Shown here: one piece after another, positions 29,471 through 40,899 of the stretch
How positions within the stretch are numbered: the stretch's first letter is position 1
Layout of the letters: the number at the start of each line of letters is the position of its first letter
DNA from: Agrypnia vestita
Lineage: Eukaryota; Arthropoda; Insecta; Trichoptera; Phryganeidae
Direction: 5' to 3'
Assembly: GCA_016648135.1 (NCBI GenBank)
Contig: JADDOH010010015.1
Span: 62,001 to 126,000, forward strand
DNA: 64,000 bases
Program-made: the position numbers and the translations under genes
The notes under the pieces: generated by a model
Database searches by the model: none
The model's input: the letters and a program-made list of their open reading frames with translations, nothing else
Told to the model about the DNA's origin: nothing

Positions 29471-30460
29471 TAAAAATATCATGCTTTGTAATTTTTGGTA
29501 CAATAACGTATTACATATTAATATTTCGCAAATTTGTTTCTCTTTTCTTTTATTCTACTTAATGCACTTATGTTTATCATAACTTTGATTTTCATTTTGA
29601 TACTTATATAGTTTTAAATTACGGTCTATTATCTTGTTTTGTATACTTGCTCCTGTTACACTGGAGCTAGTATGGGTGGTGCCGACTTCTGCGGCCGCAA
29701 GACCACCCCTTTTTGTGCTTTTTTTTGTGTTGTCTTTTTCCCTACGGGGGGTGATGATATCCCACTGTCCCCGCGTCAATCAGATGCACCGGTTGATTTT
29801 ATTTATCTGTGTTTATTGCCTTTGTCGTATTATTGTGTATTTTTTCTAAATAAAGACGCTCGGACAGTGAAGGGTTTGGGCGGCCGACTCTCCAGGTCGT
29901 AGGAGTACGTATTGCCCTGCCTGTGGCTTGGCGAGGAGGCTGCATATAGCATTAAAATAATGCCAACTAGGCGGCGAACGTGCTGGGCCGATATGGATGC
30001 TCTGCGCATAACACGGCCCAGGCTGCGTGGTGGGTCCCCTTTGCTGTAGCATTTCCTGCACATATGTAATTTGCAATTCCCAATTAATGGATAAATATAT
30101 TCCAATTGTCATTTGTCCCTGCGCTTTGGAGGCAGAGAAGAGGTTTTGTGTGTATGCCTCCCCATCCCACTCGCATTCCCATGAGTGTCGGCGGGGCACT
30201 GAGTACGGCCCATTTAGCATTAAAAAAGTGTAGGGCCGATATGTCAGCTATTGCTCATAGAACGGCTCTGGGTGTATGGTGGGTCCCATTTTCTCTCACG
30301 GGGCTCAGCCGAGATCTTTTGGCATTTGCAAGGTCGTCAACTGAAAACACACGCTCGCTGGGTGTGCTAGTAGCTGGGATTGCCAGCACAGCTCTAACGA
30401 GCGCGTTGAGCCACGGAAATGCTTTTTTTCTTTCTTTCCAATAGATGAGGATATCTCCTT
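29471..30460. repeat. Probable LINE 3' region with diverged repeated units
   Basis: 29940-30055 and 30205-30300 share tagcattaaaa, gggccgatatg and gtggtgggtccc in the same order, about 260 bp apart. This may be the 3' untranslated region of the R1-type element. No protein is supported; the ORFs here are unrelated to one another. Confidence 0.4.
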
Positions 30461-30639
30461 TGATAATTTCGACATCTTCTGATCTCGTAGTAGCCAGCTA
30501 CTTCCAACATTCTTGTGAAATTTCGACATCTTCTGAATCTAAATCTGTGACATTTCTGCTATATTTCTTTTTTGTGCTTTTTTTGTTTGTTTGAAAGTTT
30601 GGATAGTAAGGCTTGTCCAGAAGATGCAATTGCAGCAGG

Positions 30640-30860
30640 TTCAGAGTCAAAAGTAGCTGCTGACATATCTTGAAATCTTCTTGCTACTAGATCTGTTGCT
30701 TTCATTTATTTTTTAATGTAGTCTGCCTGAAATGTGGCGCGCGTTGTATTTTTATGCTCCATGTAGTTGTCAATTTCTCTCAATCTTAGGTACAAAGCCC
30801 TTTTAATATTTGACCCAGAATCTGTAACGGTGTGGATTTCTTTGGCATTCAGGTTTTAAA
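30640..30860 (-). pseudogene. hAT-like transposase remnant
   Basis: On the minus strand KEIHTVTDSGSNIKRAL is followed by LREIDNYMEHKNTTRA. VTDxGSNxxxA is the pattern around a catalytic Asp in hAT transposases with a BED finger. A stop follows. Only this stretch is recognisable. Confidence 0.4.
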
Positions 30861-31091
30861 CCTTTTTGCATCATTTAATCGATAAAAACAGACGAAACAG
30901 TGTAAAAAAATATCTAAATTTAATATAAATTAATCTAACACCCAAAATCGGCGCGCCGATTGGCTTTACTCGGCGGCGGCGGCGTGTCTCAAGGGTGGCG
31001 CGGCGCGCAGTCTACTACAAATTGAGAGCTCTGGAGCCTGTCCCAAAGAAAATTGTGGCCATCAGACGATATATTCATTTATATTTTTCAG

Positions 31092-31223
31092 GTTGTGGGT
31101 CGGCTAAGTGGTGTGTGCGGGGGCCTTCCCAATGTGGTAAGAGAACACGAAGTTTTGGGGCTCTTGAGGGCAGCCTGTTCTCCTGCACCCTGGCACCAAC
31201 ATACAATACTCACTCTTCTCCAG
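31092..31223 (+). CDS. Bruce: BRUCE/BIRC6 exon 5 of window
   Basis: It starts after ttttcag, reads VVGRLSGVCGGLPNVV, then EHEVLGLLRAACSPAPW and HTILTLLQ, ending at donor gtaaaa. 132 nt, phase 0 at both ends. It follows exon 4 in frame across an 8.6-kb intron that holds repeat X and the DIRS element. Confidence 0.75.
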
Positions 31224-31289
31224 GTAAAATGTTTTTTCAAAATTATAATTATTCATTATTACGCGGGGGCAAAAGATGTATACAATGCG

Positions 31290-32985
31290 TGTAAGAAAAG
31301 AGTGAAAGCAGGTGTGAAAGAAAGGAAAGAGCGGCTGAAAAGAGAGGAAGGTTTGAAAATATATAAGAATTTCGGGAAAAACATCAAATTTTTCTGGAAG
31401 GAGGTGAAAAAATCCTGATGTGGGACGGAAAGCAATAGTATGAAAACTATTAAGTCAGGGAATGGAGAAATTTTAATGGATGAGGATGGAATAAAAGATA
31501 GATGGATGAATTATTTTCAGGAAACGTATGAGAGTGAGGAGGCTGTAATAGAGGAATCCATCGATATACTCACGGAGAGAAGTATGAATGAAGAAAATGA
31601 AGTCAGCGAAATAAGTATGGAAGAAATAAAGTGTGCAATATGAAGAATGGTAAGGCTGTGGAGCATGATAACGTTGCTGCCGAATATATCAGGGCTGGTG
31701 GCCCGTTAGTAATTTCGTGGCTTCATACTCTATTTAATAAATGTTTGAAGGAGAGTCACACCCCTTTGGATTGGAGGAGAGCAGTTATCATGCCTCTCTA
31801 CAAAGGTAAAGAGTCGAGAATGGAATGCGGGAATTACAAGGCAATCAGCCTTATAAGCTCGGTTGGCAAACTATGGAAGAATTTTGATAGAAAGAGTAAG
31901 GTCGATGACGAAAGAAAAGGTATGGGATGTGCAAGGGGCCTTTGTGGGTGGAAGAGATATTCTCTCTACGAATTGACGGAAAAGTTTTTAGCGAAAAACC
32001 AAAAACTTTTTTGCGCATTTGTAGATCTGCAAAGGCTTAGATAGAGTTATAAGAGGAAGGTTATGGAAGGTACTCTCTGGTTACAAGATGAACAGTAGAC
32101 TTATACACGCAGTTGCATCCCTTTACGAGGGGAGTACTGCGTGTGTAAGAATCAATGGATCATTCACACCATGGTTTGATATAACAAAAGGTGTCAAACA
32201 GGGTTGCGTAATGTCTCCATGGCTGTTCAACTTGTATATGCATAATTGTGAATGAAAATAAAGAACTGGAATGTATGAATGTAGGAGCGAAAATGAGTAA
32301 TTTGATTTTATGCTGTTTACTGTACGCGGATGATGCAGTATTAATGGCAAATAGCGAACAAGACTTACAAAGTTTAGTGAGCAGGATGTGTGATGTATGC
32401 AATTAAAGTGACCTTATTATGAATGCAAACAAGTCAAAAGTGATGGTATTTGAGAAGGAGGAAAGTAAGACAACGTGTGAAATACTAGTAGGCAATGAAT
32501 GTTTGGAACAAGTAGATGAGTTTGTGTATTTGGGAAGTAGTTCGATAGAAGTGGGAATGTTGAGAAAGATATGGAGAGGAGAGTGACTGCCAGGAATAAG
32601 GTGAACGCTGCTTTGAGTGCAATAATTTCTAATAGAAATATGCCTACCGAGGCAAAACTAGCAGTACATAATGGAGTTCTGGTACCGACACTAATGTATG
32701 GAAGTGAAGCCTGGAGCTGGCAGAAGAGGAACGAAAGTAGATTGAATGCAGTGGAGATGAGATCCTTTAGACGTATGTGTGGCAAATTCATGTATGATAG
32801 AGTAAAGAATGAAGGTATTAGGAATGAATGTAAAGCTGATCGTAGCATAATACATAGAATAAAAATAGAGTCGCTCAGGTGGTTTGGGCATGTTGAGCGA
32901 ATGAATGAGGAAAGAATGGTAAGAAAGATATACAATGCAAGTGTTGACGGCGCCAGAAAGAGAGGGCGACCAAGGAAGACGTGGC
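31290..32985 (+). pseudogene. Degenerate LINE reverse transcriptase (RTE/CR1-like)
   Basis: It starts near VKERKERLKREEGLKI, then RWMNYFQETYESEE, KNGKAVEHDNVAAEYI, ESRMECGNYKAISL (fingers), CAFVDLQR (motif A), TKGVKQGCVMSPWLFNLY (motif B) and YADDAVLMA (catalytic ADD). The thumb and C-terminal part follow: LVPTLMYGSEAWSW, IESLRWFGHVERM and GARKRGRPRKTW. At least five frameshifts or stops. It lies in the intron after BRUCE exon 5, same strand. It would be a complete-length ORF2 minus the endonuclease. Confidence 0.7.
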
Positions 32986-33162
32986 ATAACCAGTTTAACC
33001 TTCCAGCGGGCGCGCTGATTAATTTCCCTTGAGCGGGCGCGTGCCGTGAATTTTACGTCATCAAGTTTTCTCCCTGTAAATGTTGTTTTCTTTATATAAA
33101 TGATAGGGAATTGCTGTAAGGTTATGAAAAATAATAAATGACAGTACTTTAAAAAATATATA

Positions 33163-33620
33163 TACAGGGTTATTTGTAAAACATTAATAACGCATCGACA
33201 ATCAATCGCAATCGCAGGACTATATTTCTGCCTTGATTATGAGTCGAAAATGTTCAAGCTATTAATATCAATAATTAAGGAGATATGCGACATCAAAGTT
33301 TGCATTTTTTTTTCCAATATTTCTGACTTATTTTTTGTACAACTTTGGACTATCATTACAGTAACTTATATCGAATATGAAAAATTCATTCCCTTTAATA
33401 CAAGTCAAATAAAAAAATAAAAACCTTTGAATTCCAATTGGAAAACATTCCAATTGGAATTTTTTCAGAGTTTTTATCATTTTATTTAACTTGTATTGAA
33501 ACAAATGAATTTTTCGTAATTGGTATGAGTTACTGTAATGATAGTCCAACGTTTTACAAAAAATAAGTCAGAAATGTTGAAAAAAAAATGCAAACAGCGT
33601 GATAATAAGTTAGTTAGTCA
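33163..33620. repeat. Repeat P, palindromic (foldback) copy
   Basis: The two arms (about 33290-33435 and 33445-33600) are inverted copies: tttctgactta...atcattacagtaactta on the left and its complement on the right. The centre is ttccaattggaa at about 33430-33465. The left side starts with acagggttattt. Single arms occur at 12530-12760, 52020-52090, 52680-52750 and 55845-55975. Confidence 0.6.
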
Positions 33621-33830
33621 TAATTATTCATTGCATTCGAAGAATACAAATACAGTACGCATTTGATTATCTGGGGTGGTTAGGAAAAAATGACATGGAT
33701 AGAAGAATCCGGGATAATCGGAGGTCTACGTACGTAGACCAACCATGTACATTATCTTAACTGATTTTCCACAATGTTTAAAGGGTTGCCACTGCATCCT
33801 ACGAGACGTCTGTAATCTTTTGATTTTCAG

Positions 33831-34035
33831 GATCTAGTGGAATATGACAGAACGGGCTGGCGAGGCCCTGTGTTGCCCCCTTCCATTCTTCCCCTTATCC
33901 AAACAGAAGCACCAGATGGCACCATACAATGGCACACGGCGCAAAACATCCCAATATCCTTTGCCAACGATCTAGGAAGTGAGCCGGTTGATTCAGAGAT
34001 GATTGTGTCACCTACAAACAAGGAAGATAGCGCAG
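33831..34035 (+). CDS. Bruce: BRUCE/BIRC6 exon 6 of window
   Basis: It starts after gattttcag, reads DLVEYDRTGWRGPVL, then IQTEAPDGTIQWHTA and ISFANDLGSEPVDSE, ending EDSA with one base carried over to exon 7; donor gttcga. The acidic, polar tail leads into the acidic exon 7. 205 nt. Confidence 0.8.
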
Positions 34036-34163
34036 GTTCGATTTACTAATGAAAAAGTTCTTCTAATTTTCACCCCTCTTTGTGTATGATAAAATAATGT
34101 TCTCATCTTTTTTTTGGCCATTATTTGAATTTTAACAATAATAAAATATGTTTTGTGTTGTAG

Positions 34164-34305
34164 CGTCTGGAAGTGCAGAACTGTTGCCATCACTTATTGA
34201 ATCGGATGATTCAGATATGGAAGAATTTTTAGATGAGATATCAGAAAGGCGCTCCTCGTCACTGAAAAAGAACATTCCTAAGCCTCCAATGAACACAAAT
34301 AATGG
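34164..34305 (+). CDS. Bruce: BRUCE/BIRC6 exon 7 of window
   Basis: After gttgtag it reads SGSAELLPSLIESDDSD, then MEEFLDEISERRSSS, ending PPMNTNNG across the next junction; donor gtaaaa. An acidic Ser/Asp/Glu patch followed by a basic Ser patch suggests a disordered, possibly phosphorylated linker. 142 nt. Confidence 0.75.
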
Positions 34306-34524
34306 GTAAAAATGTCATATTTTTTGTTGTTATGACAAATGTAATGGGAATTAAAGTATTGATGTAAGGTGACTTGTATATATGTTTAGTGTTATGACAA
34401 AGATTTCTTTGTATGTTTTCTTTATTTTTATTTTCGAAGTGGTATTTTTGCATTTTTATTTCTTGTCTCTTGTATTTTATTAAAATCGGTTCAATTTAAA
34501 AATTGACATTATTTACGATTTCAG

Positions 34525-34792
34525 TACTTCCATCGCTGTAGATGCTCGCCTTGAATTGGGTATTGAGTTGTCGGGAGAAGTTCTCGTGCGCAGGCTCGCT
34601 CTTCTGGGTGGAGGTTCTTTGGCTGCTGCTGTTCACACACCTGCACCTCCTCCCTCTACTCAAGCAGCCAATCAGAGCGCCTCAACTGGGTCTCCCATCC
34701 CCGACAGTTCCACCGAGACTCCGCCAACTAAGGATCTCACAGCCATGCTGAAGCAATCTTTCCATTTGCTATTCACAGAACTTGATCAACAG
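34525..34792 (+). CDS. Bruce: BRUCE/BIRC6 exon 8 of window
   Basis: After atttcag it reads TSIAVDARLELGIELSG, then RRLALLGGGSLAAAV, a Pro/Ser/Thr-rich loop (HTPAPPPSTQAANQSAS) and LTAMLKQSFHLLFTEL, ending DQQ at donor gtcagt. 268 nt, phase 0 at the end. Confidence 0.75.
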
Positions 34793-35002
34793 GTCAGTTT
34801 TAAATGGGAATTTAAAATATATGTAATTGAATTTTATCGGCCTCTTTATATTTCTAATGTATGTATGTATCTATCTTTTAAGACGAGGTTATATCGACTT
34901 ATCTGTAGAGTCTGTAATCTTAATGGTTCTGGTGCGCATCGGTGAGGAAGCAAAGTGCGCACGTGTGCGTCTCACTTACTATTTGGTATCCATGTTATCT
35001 CT

Positions 35003-35385
35003 GTCGCAGCCATCTGGTTAAATTAGCCACGTAATTGGACGCCTAGGCTCTTAAATGCCGGCATCTAATTAAATGGCTGAAGGACAACCAGCCAAGTCAT
35101 TGAGCGCAATGTTTAACTAGATGGCTGAACATCGTGTAGTCATTTTGTTAAATTGAATATTGATGAATTTGTGATATTTGGTTAGGTTAGGTAAGTTGAT
35201 TAGATTTGAATCACTTGGCTGTCTTGATCAGTCATCTTCAAAGGGCTTTCAATACGCCAAGTTGTTAAACGTTGAGTGATTCCAGTTCGGTGATTCTATC
35301 GGCCTAGGCATCCAATTGGATGCCGGCGTGTAATGAACGGCCTAGGCTTCCGATTACCTGACTACTTTAACTAGATGGCTGCGAC
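35003..35385. mobile_element. MITE with long imperfect inverted repeats
   Basis: Ends read GTCGCAGCCATCTGGTTAAA at the left and, inverted, GTCGCAGCCATCTAGTTAAA at the right; similarity extends about 60 bp inward (gcctaggc, gccggcatc). ATCTC lies next to each end (with one extra base at the left), a probable target duplication. No coding sequence. It lies in the intron between BRUCE exons 8 and 9. Confidence 0.6.
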
Positions 35386-35647
35386 ATCTCCATTCTCATG
35401 CAATTAGGGTCAAATTACATCAATATTTACCAATTGCTTGACAGGATGTTTGCGGCACAATTTCAATACATTGAAATCTTCTTCGAGATGATAGTTTTGG
35501 GTTGTACTCAAAACAATCAATAATTTTTAAGCAACTAATATAATTTGATGCATTAAAAGTGTTTTTTAGCTTTCCGTGAATTGAAATATGTATCTTATTT
35601 GTATTATTATAGATTGAAATATCTTATTTGTATTATTACTTTGCCAG

Positions 35648-35808
35648 GATGACAGCAGTTACCTGGAGCGAGTTCTTCAGCTGTGGATTACTCTCAACGG
35701 TTGTAGCTGGGGAGTGTCCAACACGACGCCTCCGGCGGACTGCGTCCTCACACCCAAGATTAAGTTATCCACGCAGTCTGTGGTGTCTCTCATACATGCA
35801 CTGAACCA
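35648..35808 (+). CDS. Bruce: BRUCE/BIRC6 exon 9 of window
   Basis: After tttgccag it reads DDSSYLERVLQLWITLNG, then CSWGVSNTTPPAD and IKLSTQSVVSLIHALNQ; donor gtgagt. Two bases (ca) are carried to exon 10. 161 nt. Helical repeat-like sequence. Confidence 0.8.
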
Positions 35809-36989
35809 GTGAGTTTTCTATTGGATTCTTTCTCAATTTCTTAATTTTTATACATTTAGGGTATTTTATTTAGAATAGAATTAAGGTGACACATTCATTG
35901 CAAATGCATATTTCAGCTTTTTTTTTTTTTTTGAAAATGTGAGTTTTTATTATTTGTTTATATCAGAATGTGGGTATATGCTGGGCTACAATTGTGTTAG
36001 GACGATAACCACGGCCGTAAAATTTGTTTTCAGTGTCTTGAAAACATCTTTCTCAGAATGTTTTTTATGAGTTTAAAGCTTACATTGTGGTGATAAGAAT
36101 GTATTAAAATAATTAATAATAAATAATAATCAGAAATGTCCAATATTAATAAAGTTATAAATTTTTATTTTCGCAATAAATTTTTATATTTTTGATGATT
36201 TTAAAATGCTTTTTACTCATATAAAGAGATGACTTTAAACAATATGCAGTATTTACTCCTGCATTTTGAGCCTTCAATCACTATTTAAAAATTCTTTTTT
36301 TCATTGAAAATAAAAATTCTATTTAAAAATAAAAATTCCAAGGTATGAAATATGTTAACAAATGCCGTATTTTTAAAATTAGAATCCGTGTGAAAATGAA
36401 ATAAAACACATAAAAATTGTGCTAATGTCCATGATATGGGCTTTATTGGAGAGAAAATTTTACGCCACAAGTGATTAAATATATACAATACCATGATTTT
36501 CAAAATGAATTTGCATAGTTGTAGCATTGTTCTGGCATGGTGAAATGACAAACCAAAGTGAGCGCAAATCAGCTGTCAAATTGGCTGATGTTGAGAAGTG
36601 TTACCAATTTGAAAAACATACCTCTAAAATACATACTATAAATATTAATGGCTTAAATTATCTTTCCAATAATGCCAGTACCATGGACTTTTCCACAATT
36701 TTATGTGTTTTATTTCCTTTTAAAGTTGTGTACCTCTGAAAATTTAATATCCCTTATGTATGGAAAAACAAAGGTACAAATGAAGCTAGAAATTTGTCTT
36801 TCAAATCTTTACATAACATGATATACTTTTTTGGTTAAATTTTTTAATTATTCATACATTCATAACACTATTAGTTACCATTTTCAAATTTCAATTTTAA
36901 TCATAAAAATTAATTTCAAGTTTGATCTTCAAATTTTAAATTTTTTAAATTTTAAATAGAGATGCGGGCACGAAATACGTGTACTGGTA

Positions 36990-37060
36990 TCCTGGAATGG
37001 GACTCGAACCACAGATCACCAGAACACTAGGCGAGCGTCATGACCATAACGCCAAAAAAT
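36990..37060 (-). repeat. tRNA-like segment, tRNA pseudogene or SINE head
   Basis: On the minus strand a perfect polymerase III B box GGTTCGAGTCC (37010-37000) lies about 35 nt after an A-box-like tatggtcatgacg (37049-37037). The acceptor arms do not pair and no CCA-type end is formed. This is typical of a decayed tRNA or of a tRNA-derived SINE. No SINE tail was identified. Confidence 0.4.
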
Positions 37061-37123
37061 TCTAATTATGTACATTTAAACATGTTTTTTTGTAGATTTG
37101 ACATTATGTTTTTCATTGTTTAG

Positions 37124-37196
37124 ACAAACTAACATCTCTCTAAGATGTTGGGTGCTGGCTTTTCAATGTCTGTCGTGGGTTGCAAACTCTCCGATG
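37124..37196 (+). CDS. Bruce: BRUCE/BIRC6 exon 10 of window
   Basis: A 73-nt exon. After ttgtttag the base a completes the split Gln codon, then QTNISLRCWVLAFQC and LSWVANSPM, with donor gtaagt. Without it exons 9 and 11 do not join in frame, which is strong support. Confidence 0.75.
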
Positions 37197-37274
37197 GTAA
37201 GTTTTTTAATGTTCATTTTGATAATATTCTTCTATTACAATCGTACAGTACACTTATTTTAATGTTTATCTTAG

Positions 37275-37403
37275 GAAAATGCAATCCCAGACGTAATGGC
37301 TGGTGTGGTGATCGAGGGCACTCAATTTAGTGAAATGCTCGTCAAGTTTTTGTCTTCAAATCTCTCGAGTGACATGTCGTCAGCCGGCGGAGAAAAGTCC
37401 TGT
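37275..37403 (+). CDS. Bruce: BRUCE/BIRC6 exon 11 of window
   Basis: After tatcttag it reads ENAIPDVMAGVVIEG, TQFSEMLVKFLSS and AGGEKSC; donor gtaagt. 129 nt, phase 0 both ends. Only 78 nt of intron separates it from exon 10. Confidence 0.8.
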
Positions 37404-38700
37404 GTAAGTTTTAATCAAATTACATTTCATTTCCGATAAATCAGCATCTATTGGACAAAAATAGACATTTTATTGCTTGGTACATACATATAATACAAAT
37501 AAATTAGAATAATACGTAACAAGCCACTTCCTACCTCGTTAGCAGTGGCGTACAGCGCATACAAGCAAAAAAGATTCTGGGAAACAAATATTGATTAAAT
37601 AATCCTTATCTTAAGAATAAGTCAATTTAAAATTCTAGCCGTAATTCGTCCTACGACTAGATGTTTTATTTCTGACATCTCTGTATCAAACTTCATGTTA
37701 ATTCATAATTTACCTTGGTTGTTTGCCCCCAACACATTTTTTTCGTAGGTCTAGTCAAATCGAGAAAAAACTCACCCTGAACTCTGTGTTTTCCTAACGC
37801 TTAACAACCAAGATGATATGATCGTGAGTTTTGACTTTGAAAAATTCTAAGGTAAATTTAAAAAACTTTTTACGAACGTAACCGCAAGCAATCTATCGTG
37901 GCACTATCGGAGAACGAAAAAAATACAAATTTTCCCAGTTGCGCACACGTTTAAACTTGTCAGTTGTCCACATACCACAGGAGGGATATCTGCATTCTTT
38001 AGCGCCGATGTCTGCTCACGTAAGTACTTTCGATTTTGATAATTAAAATGGATTTCAACATAACTTTTTATGCAAATAGTTCAATTGAGCATTGATTAAT
38101 AATAATTCATTTTATTTTTTTCAGTATTTTTCCCAAGTTCCTTAGACGATTTTTAATACATTGCATGAATTTCAGTGGTTTTATAGAGAATTCATACTTT
38201 CGGTTGCAAAGGCTAATGAAATCATATAATATTACGTTGACCCTTTACATCTTTATGTCTGTGAGTTTTTTTGTAATGGACAACTAAATTTTTCATAGAA
38301 TAGTGTTTATTCGAAAGGTCCAATGTGATGTGAGAACTGCACGCATGTCACTTGCAGAAATGACACTGTTACAATTTCCATAGCTTGCACGTCAAACTTG
38401 TTGTTTTTTCTCTTTTCTTTGGTGAATTCCATATGATAAATCATAATATGATCTCTATATTATATTGAGTACATTTGTTATTTTATTTTATGATTATGTG
38501 AATTACTGAGTCCAATAGTACAAATTCAATCCGTTTTTATTTACATGAATTAGTTTATGGTAATTTATAAAGAAAGTTCGTAAAATGTAGGTTTTTGAGC
38601 ATTTTATACGCAATATGAAAATATTTATTTACGACGACATGTGATGTGACGTGAATTGTTCCACAGTTTCATGATGGTTATTTAGGACTGGCTGATTCCG
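37404..38700. other. Intron, nothing recognised
   Basis: AT-rich DNA without a gene. At 38711 a partial copy of the 148-bp MITE begins (TAA, GGGCCGGTTGTTTC) and is lost by about 38815. Confidence 0.45.
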
Positions 38701-38889
38701 GGTATCATTGTAAGGGCCGGTTGTTTCAAGTTGGATTAAAGTAAGCATTCTTTTAAAGCATAGATTTTTACGTTCTCCACCAATCAGACGATCTTTTTTC
38801 GTAAAAATCTTGAAAAAAAGACTTGACGATGGTAGGTACAACACGCAAAAATAAAAGTGAAATACCGGTCTTATTTTTAAAGCTATGAG

Positions 38890-39668
38890 ACCGAGAAAAA
38901 AACTCTGCTATGTTTGCGTATGATGGCTCTAACTCTCTTATCCTATTGTCTGCCAAAATCAACCAAGAAGAAAATCATCATTATGTTGTCAACTATTCGT
39001 GATTCTCCTGTCAAAAATAATGAAGTAGAGTTCCAGGAAATAATTGATTATTATAATAAAACCAAAAGTGGCGTTGACGTTTTGGATGCAATTGTTAAAA
39101 AATATTCCGTCCAAAGAAAATGCATTTTTATGGTCTTTTGAATGGTATTGGCATTACTCTTGGATTCTCTACAAATGTTCAAAGGCAACAAATAAATCAG
39201 AAATAAAATTCAGAAGAACTTTAAAAAAAAATTGGGAGACCAACTCGTGAGTCATTATTTGGAAGAACGCCTGCAAAAGCAAAGTTTGAGGAGGGATATA
39301 AGAGAAATCATTTGTGGTATCCTTAAAAAACCTATGCCAAATGAAAGCTTGTTTCCTCAGCATCACACCCAGGGGAGTTGTGCATTATATCCCAGGAGTA
39401 AGGACCGGAAGAGCAAAACTTTGTGTACGAAGTGCAAAACTCCGATTTGTTTGGTTGACATCTAATAAAAATATGCCAAAAGTGCTACAAGTAATTAATA
39501 ATAAGTAGATTTATTTTGATTTTTGATCTTAAGTTTACAGTCCTACGTCTAATAAGAAATATACTTTTAACATTGTTTCATTTAAAAAATAACAACTCCC
39601 AAAGTCTGGGGTGCTCAGGCACCCCTTGTAGGAAAATCGGTTGGGCAAAACAGTGTAGGATTCTAGGG
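38890..39668 (+). pseudogene. piggyBac-like transposase remnant with 3' terminus
   Basis: Frames in order give IIIMLSTIRDSPVK, IDYYNKTKSGVDVLDAI (the conserved YNxTKxGVDxLD box), YSVQRKCIF, then LGDQLVSHYLEERL and the C-terminal cysteine-rich domain CALYPRSKDRKSKTLCTKC. Frameshifts near 39130 and 39210 and loss of the N-terminal half make it dead. The element's right end follows: hairpin GGGGTGCTCAGGCACCCC (39609-39626) and TIR reading inward CCCTAGAATCC, ending at 39668 beside TTAA (39669-39672). Confidence 0.75.
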
Positions 39669-39672
39669 TTAA

Positions 39673-40610
39673 TAGTCACATAAATTCCATAGGTACGTAT
39701 GCCGTAAAACGTGTGCAGTAAAACATCGATCTCTTAAAATGATATAATTTATTTTCCCTTGTTTAGTTTTGTATTTAATAAACTCAGTTATTTGACTCAA
39801 AATTAATCATTTTGGTAACAGATATTGCCGCGAACGCCGCGCCGGTAGTTCTGGCCTTCGAAAATGCCGTACACAATGCAATCAATGTAAATGTTCAAGT
39901 ATAACATGAAAAGTGATAAAAGTTGATGGTAATAGTGAAAATGAAAAATTCTAATAATATTGCGCGTAATAAATGATCGTAGAGGCGTTCACAGTTCAAA
40001 GCGGCCATACTTACACATGCGCGCGTCTTTGTGCCCTGCGACGCGGCGGCTTGCGGGGTTATTCCCCATCGCGTGTTTGCGCGAAAAACAATCTGTGCAA
40101 TATTATTATTTTGTTTGAACAAAATTTTTTTCGTTATACATATTGGGATATTTCGATTTAAGTATGAAAAATTTGATGTAATATTCTTACTTGATTCATG
40201 CCCCATTCTAATCTTTTTTGACAATGGGCAATAAAACTATTGTCCCAACTAGAGTTCAGGGATTATGGCAAAGTGCTCTATAGGGGCCCATTAAAATCCC
40301 AAGGAGAAATTTTAAAGACCTCAATTTAAAAACACACCAAAATACTAAAATTGCAGGAGCCTGCTATGAGTTTTATTGCCTTTTACGACATGGGCTGGGC
40401 AGCTAGCCTATCCCTCACTGGATGACAACCAATAATATTTTCATCTTGACAAAAAAAATTCGTTATATATTTACGTAAATGTATATATGTGTCTTCGTAC
40501 GGATTTCGTTATACATATTAAGGAAATTTCGCTATATAAATACATTTTTGTATGAAAAACTTATTGTGGGGGATTAATTTTGAAAAAAATTTGATATATG
40601 ACATTTTTCG
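39673..40610. other. Intron with GC-rich patch
   Basis: No gene. A GC-rich patch at 40015-40085 (cgcgcgtctttgtgccctgcgac) has no recognised function; it resembles the palindrome modules only loosely. Confidence 0.35.
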
Positions 40611-40611
40611 G

Positions 40612-40646
40612 TATAACGGGGTTCGTTATAACGAGGTTCTACTGTA
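40612..40646. mobile_element. pogo/Tigger-type terminus
   Basis: Read in reverse it begins TACAGTAGAACCTCGTTATA, the common start of Tigger-like terminal repeats. It cuts straight into a LINE remnant. The other end of the element was not located. Confidence 0.45.
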
Positions 40647-40899
40647 CTTTGTTTTTGCCTTATTGATTCGAAGTCCCACCCTTCTGGTTGATGATTCCAA
40701 TGCCGAAAATGCTTCTCGAAGGGATGATTCAGATCTTGCGATAATGTCAATATCATCAGCTAATATTTGGACTGACTTTGTATATATGGTCGCATTCAAT
40801 TCAATGCCCGAATCCCTTATGGCTTTTTCCAGCGCTATGTTGAACAAGAGACATGCCAGGGCTTCTCCTTGTAGGATGCCATATATCTCTACAAATTAA
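40647..40899 (-). pseudogene. LINE reverse transcriptase fragment
   Basis: On the minus strand LQGEALACLLFNIALEKAI (motif B region) is followed by SVQILADDIDIIARS (catalytic ADD) and LRINKAKTKY (motif D and E). About 80 residues of palm remain, ending at the pogo-type terminus. It belongs to the RTE-like LINE type. Confidence 0.65.

Noticed and set aside
40250..40430. Possible structured RNA or SINE near ttttattgccttttacgac
   Set aside because: No pol III boxes, no tail, and no second copy in the window.
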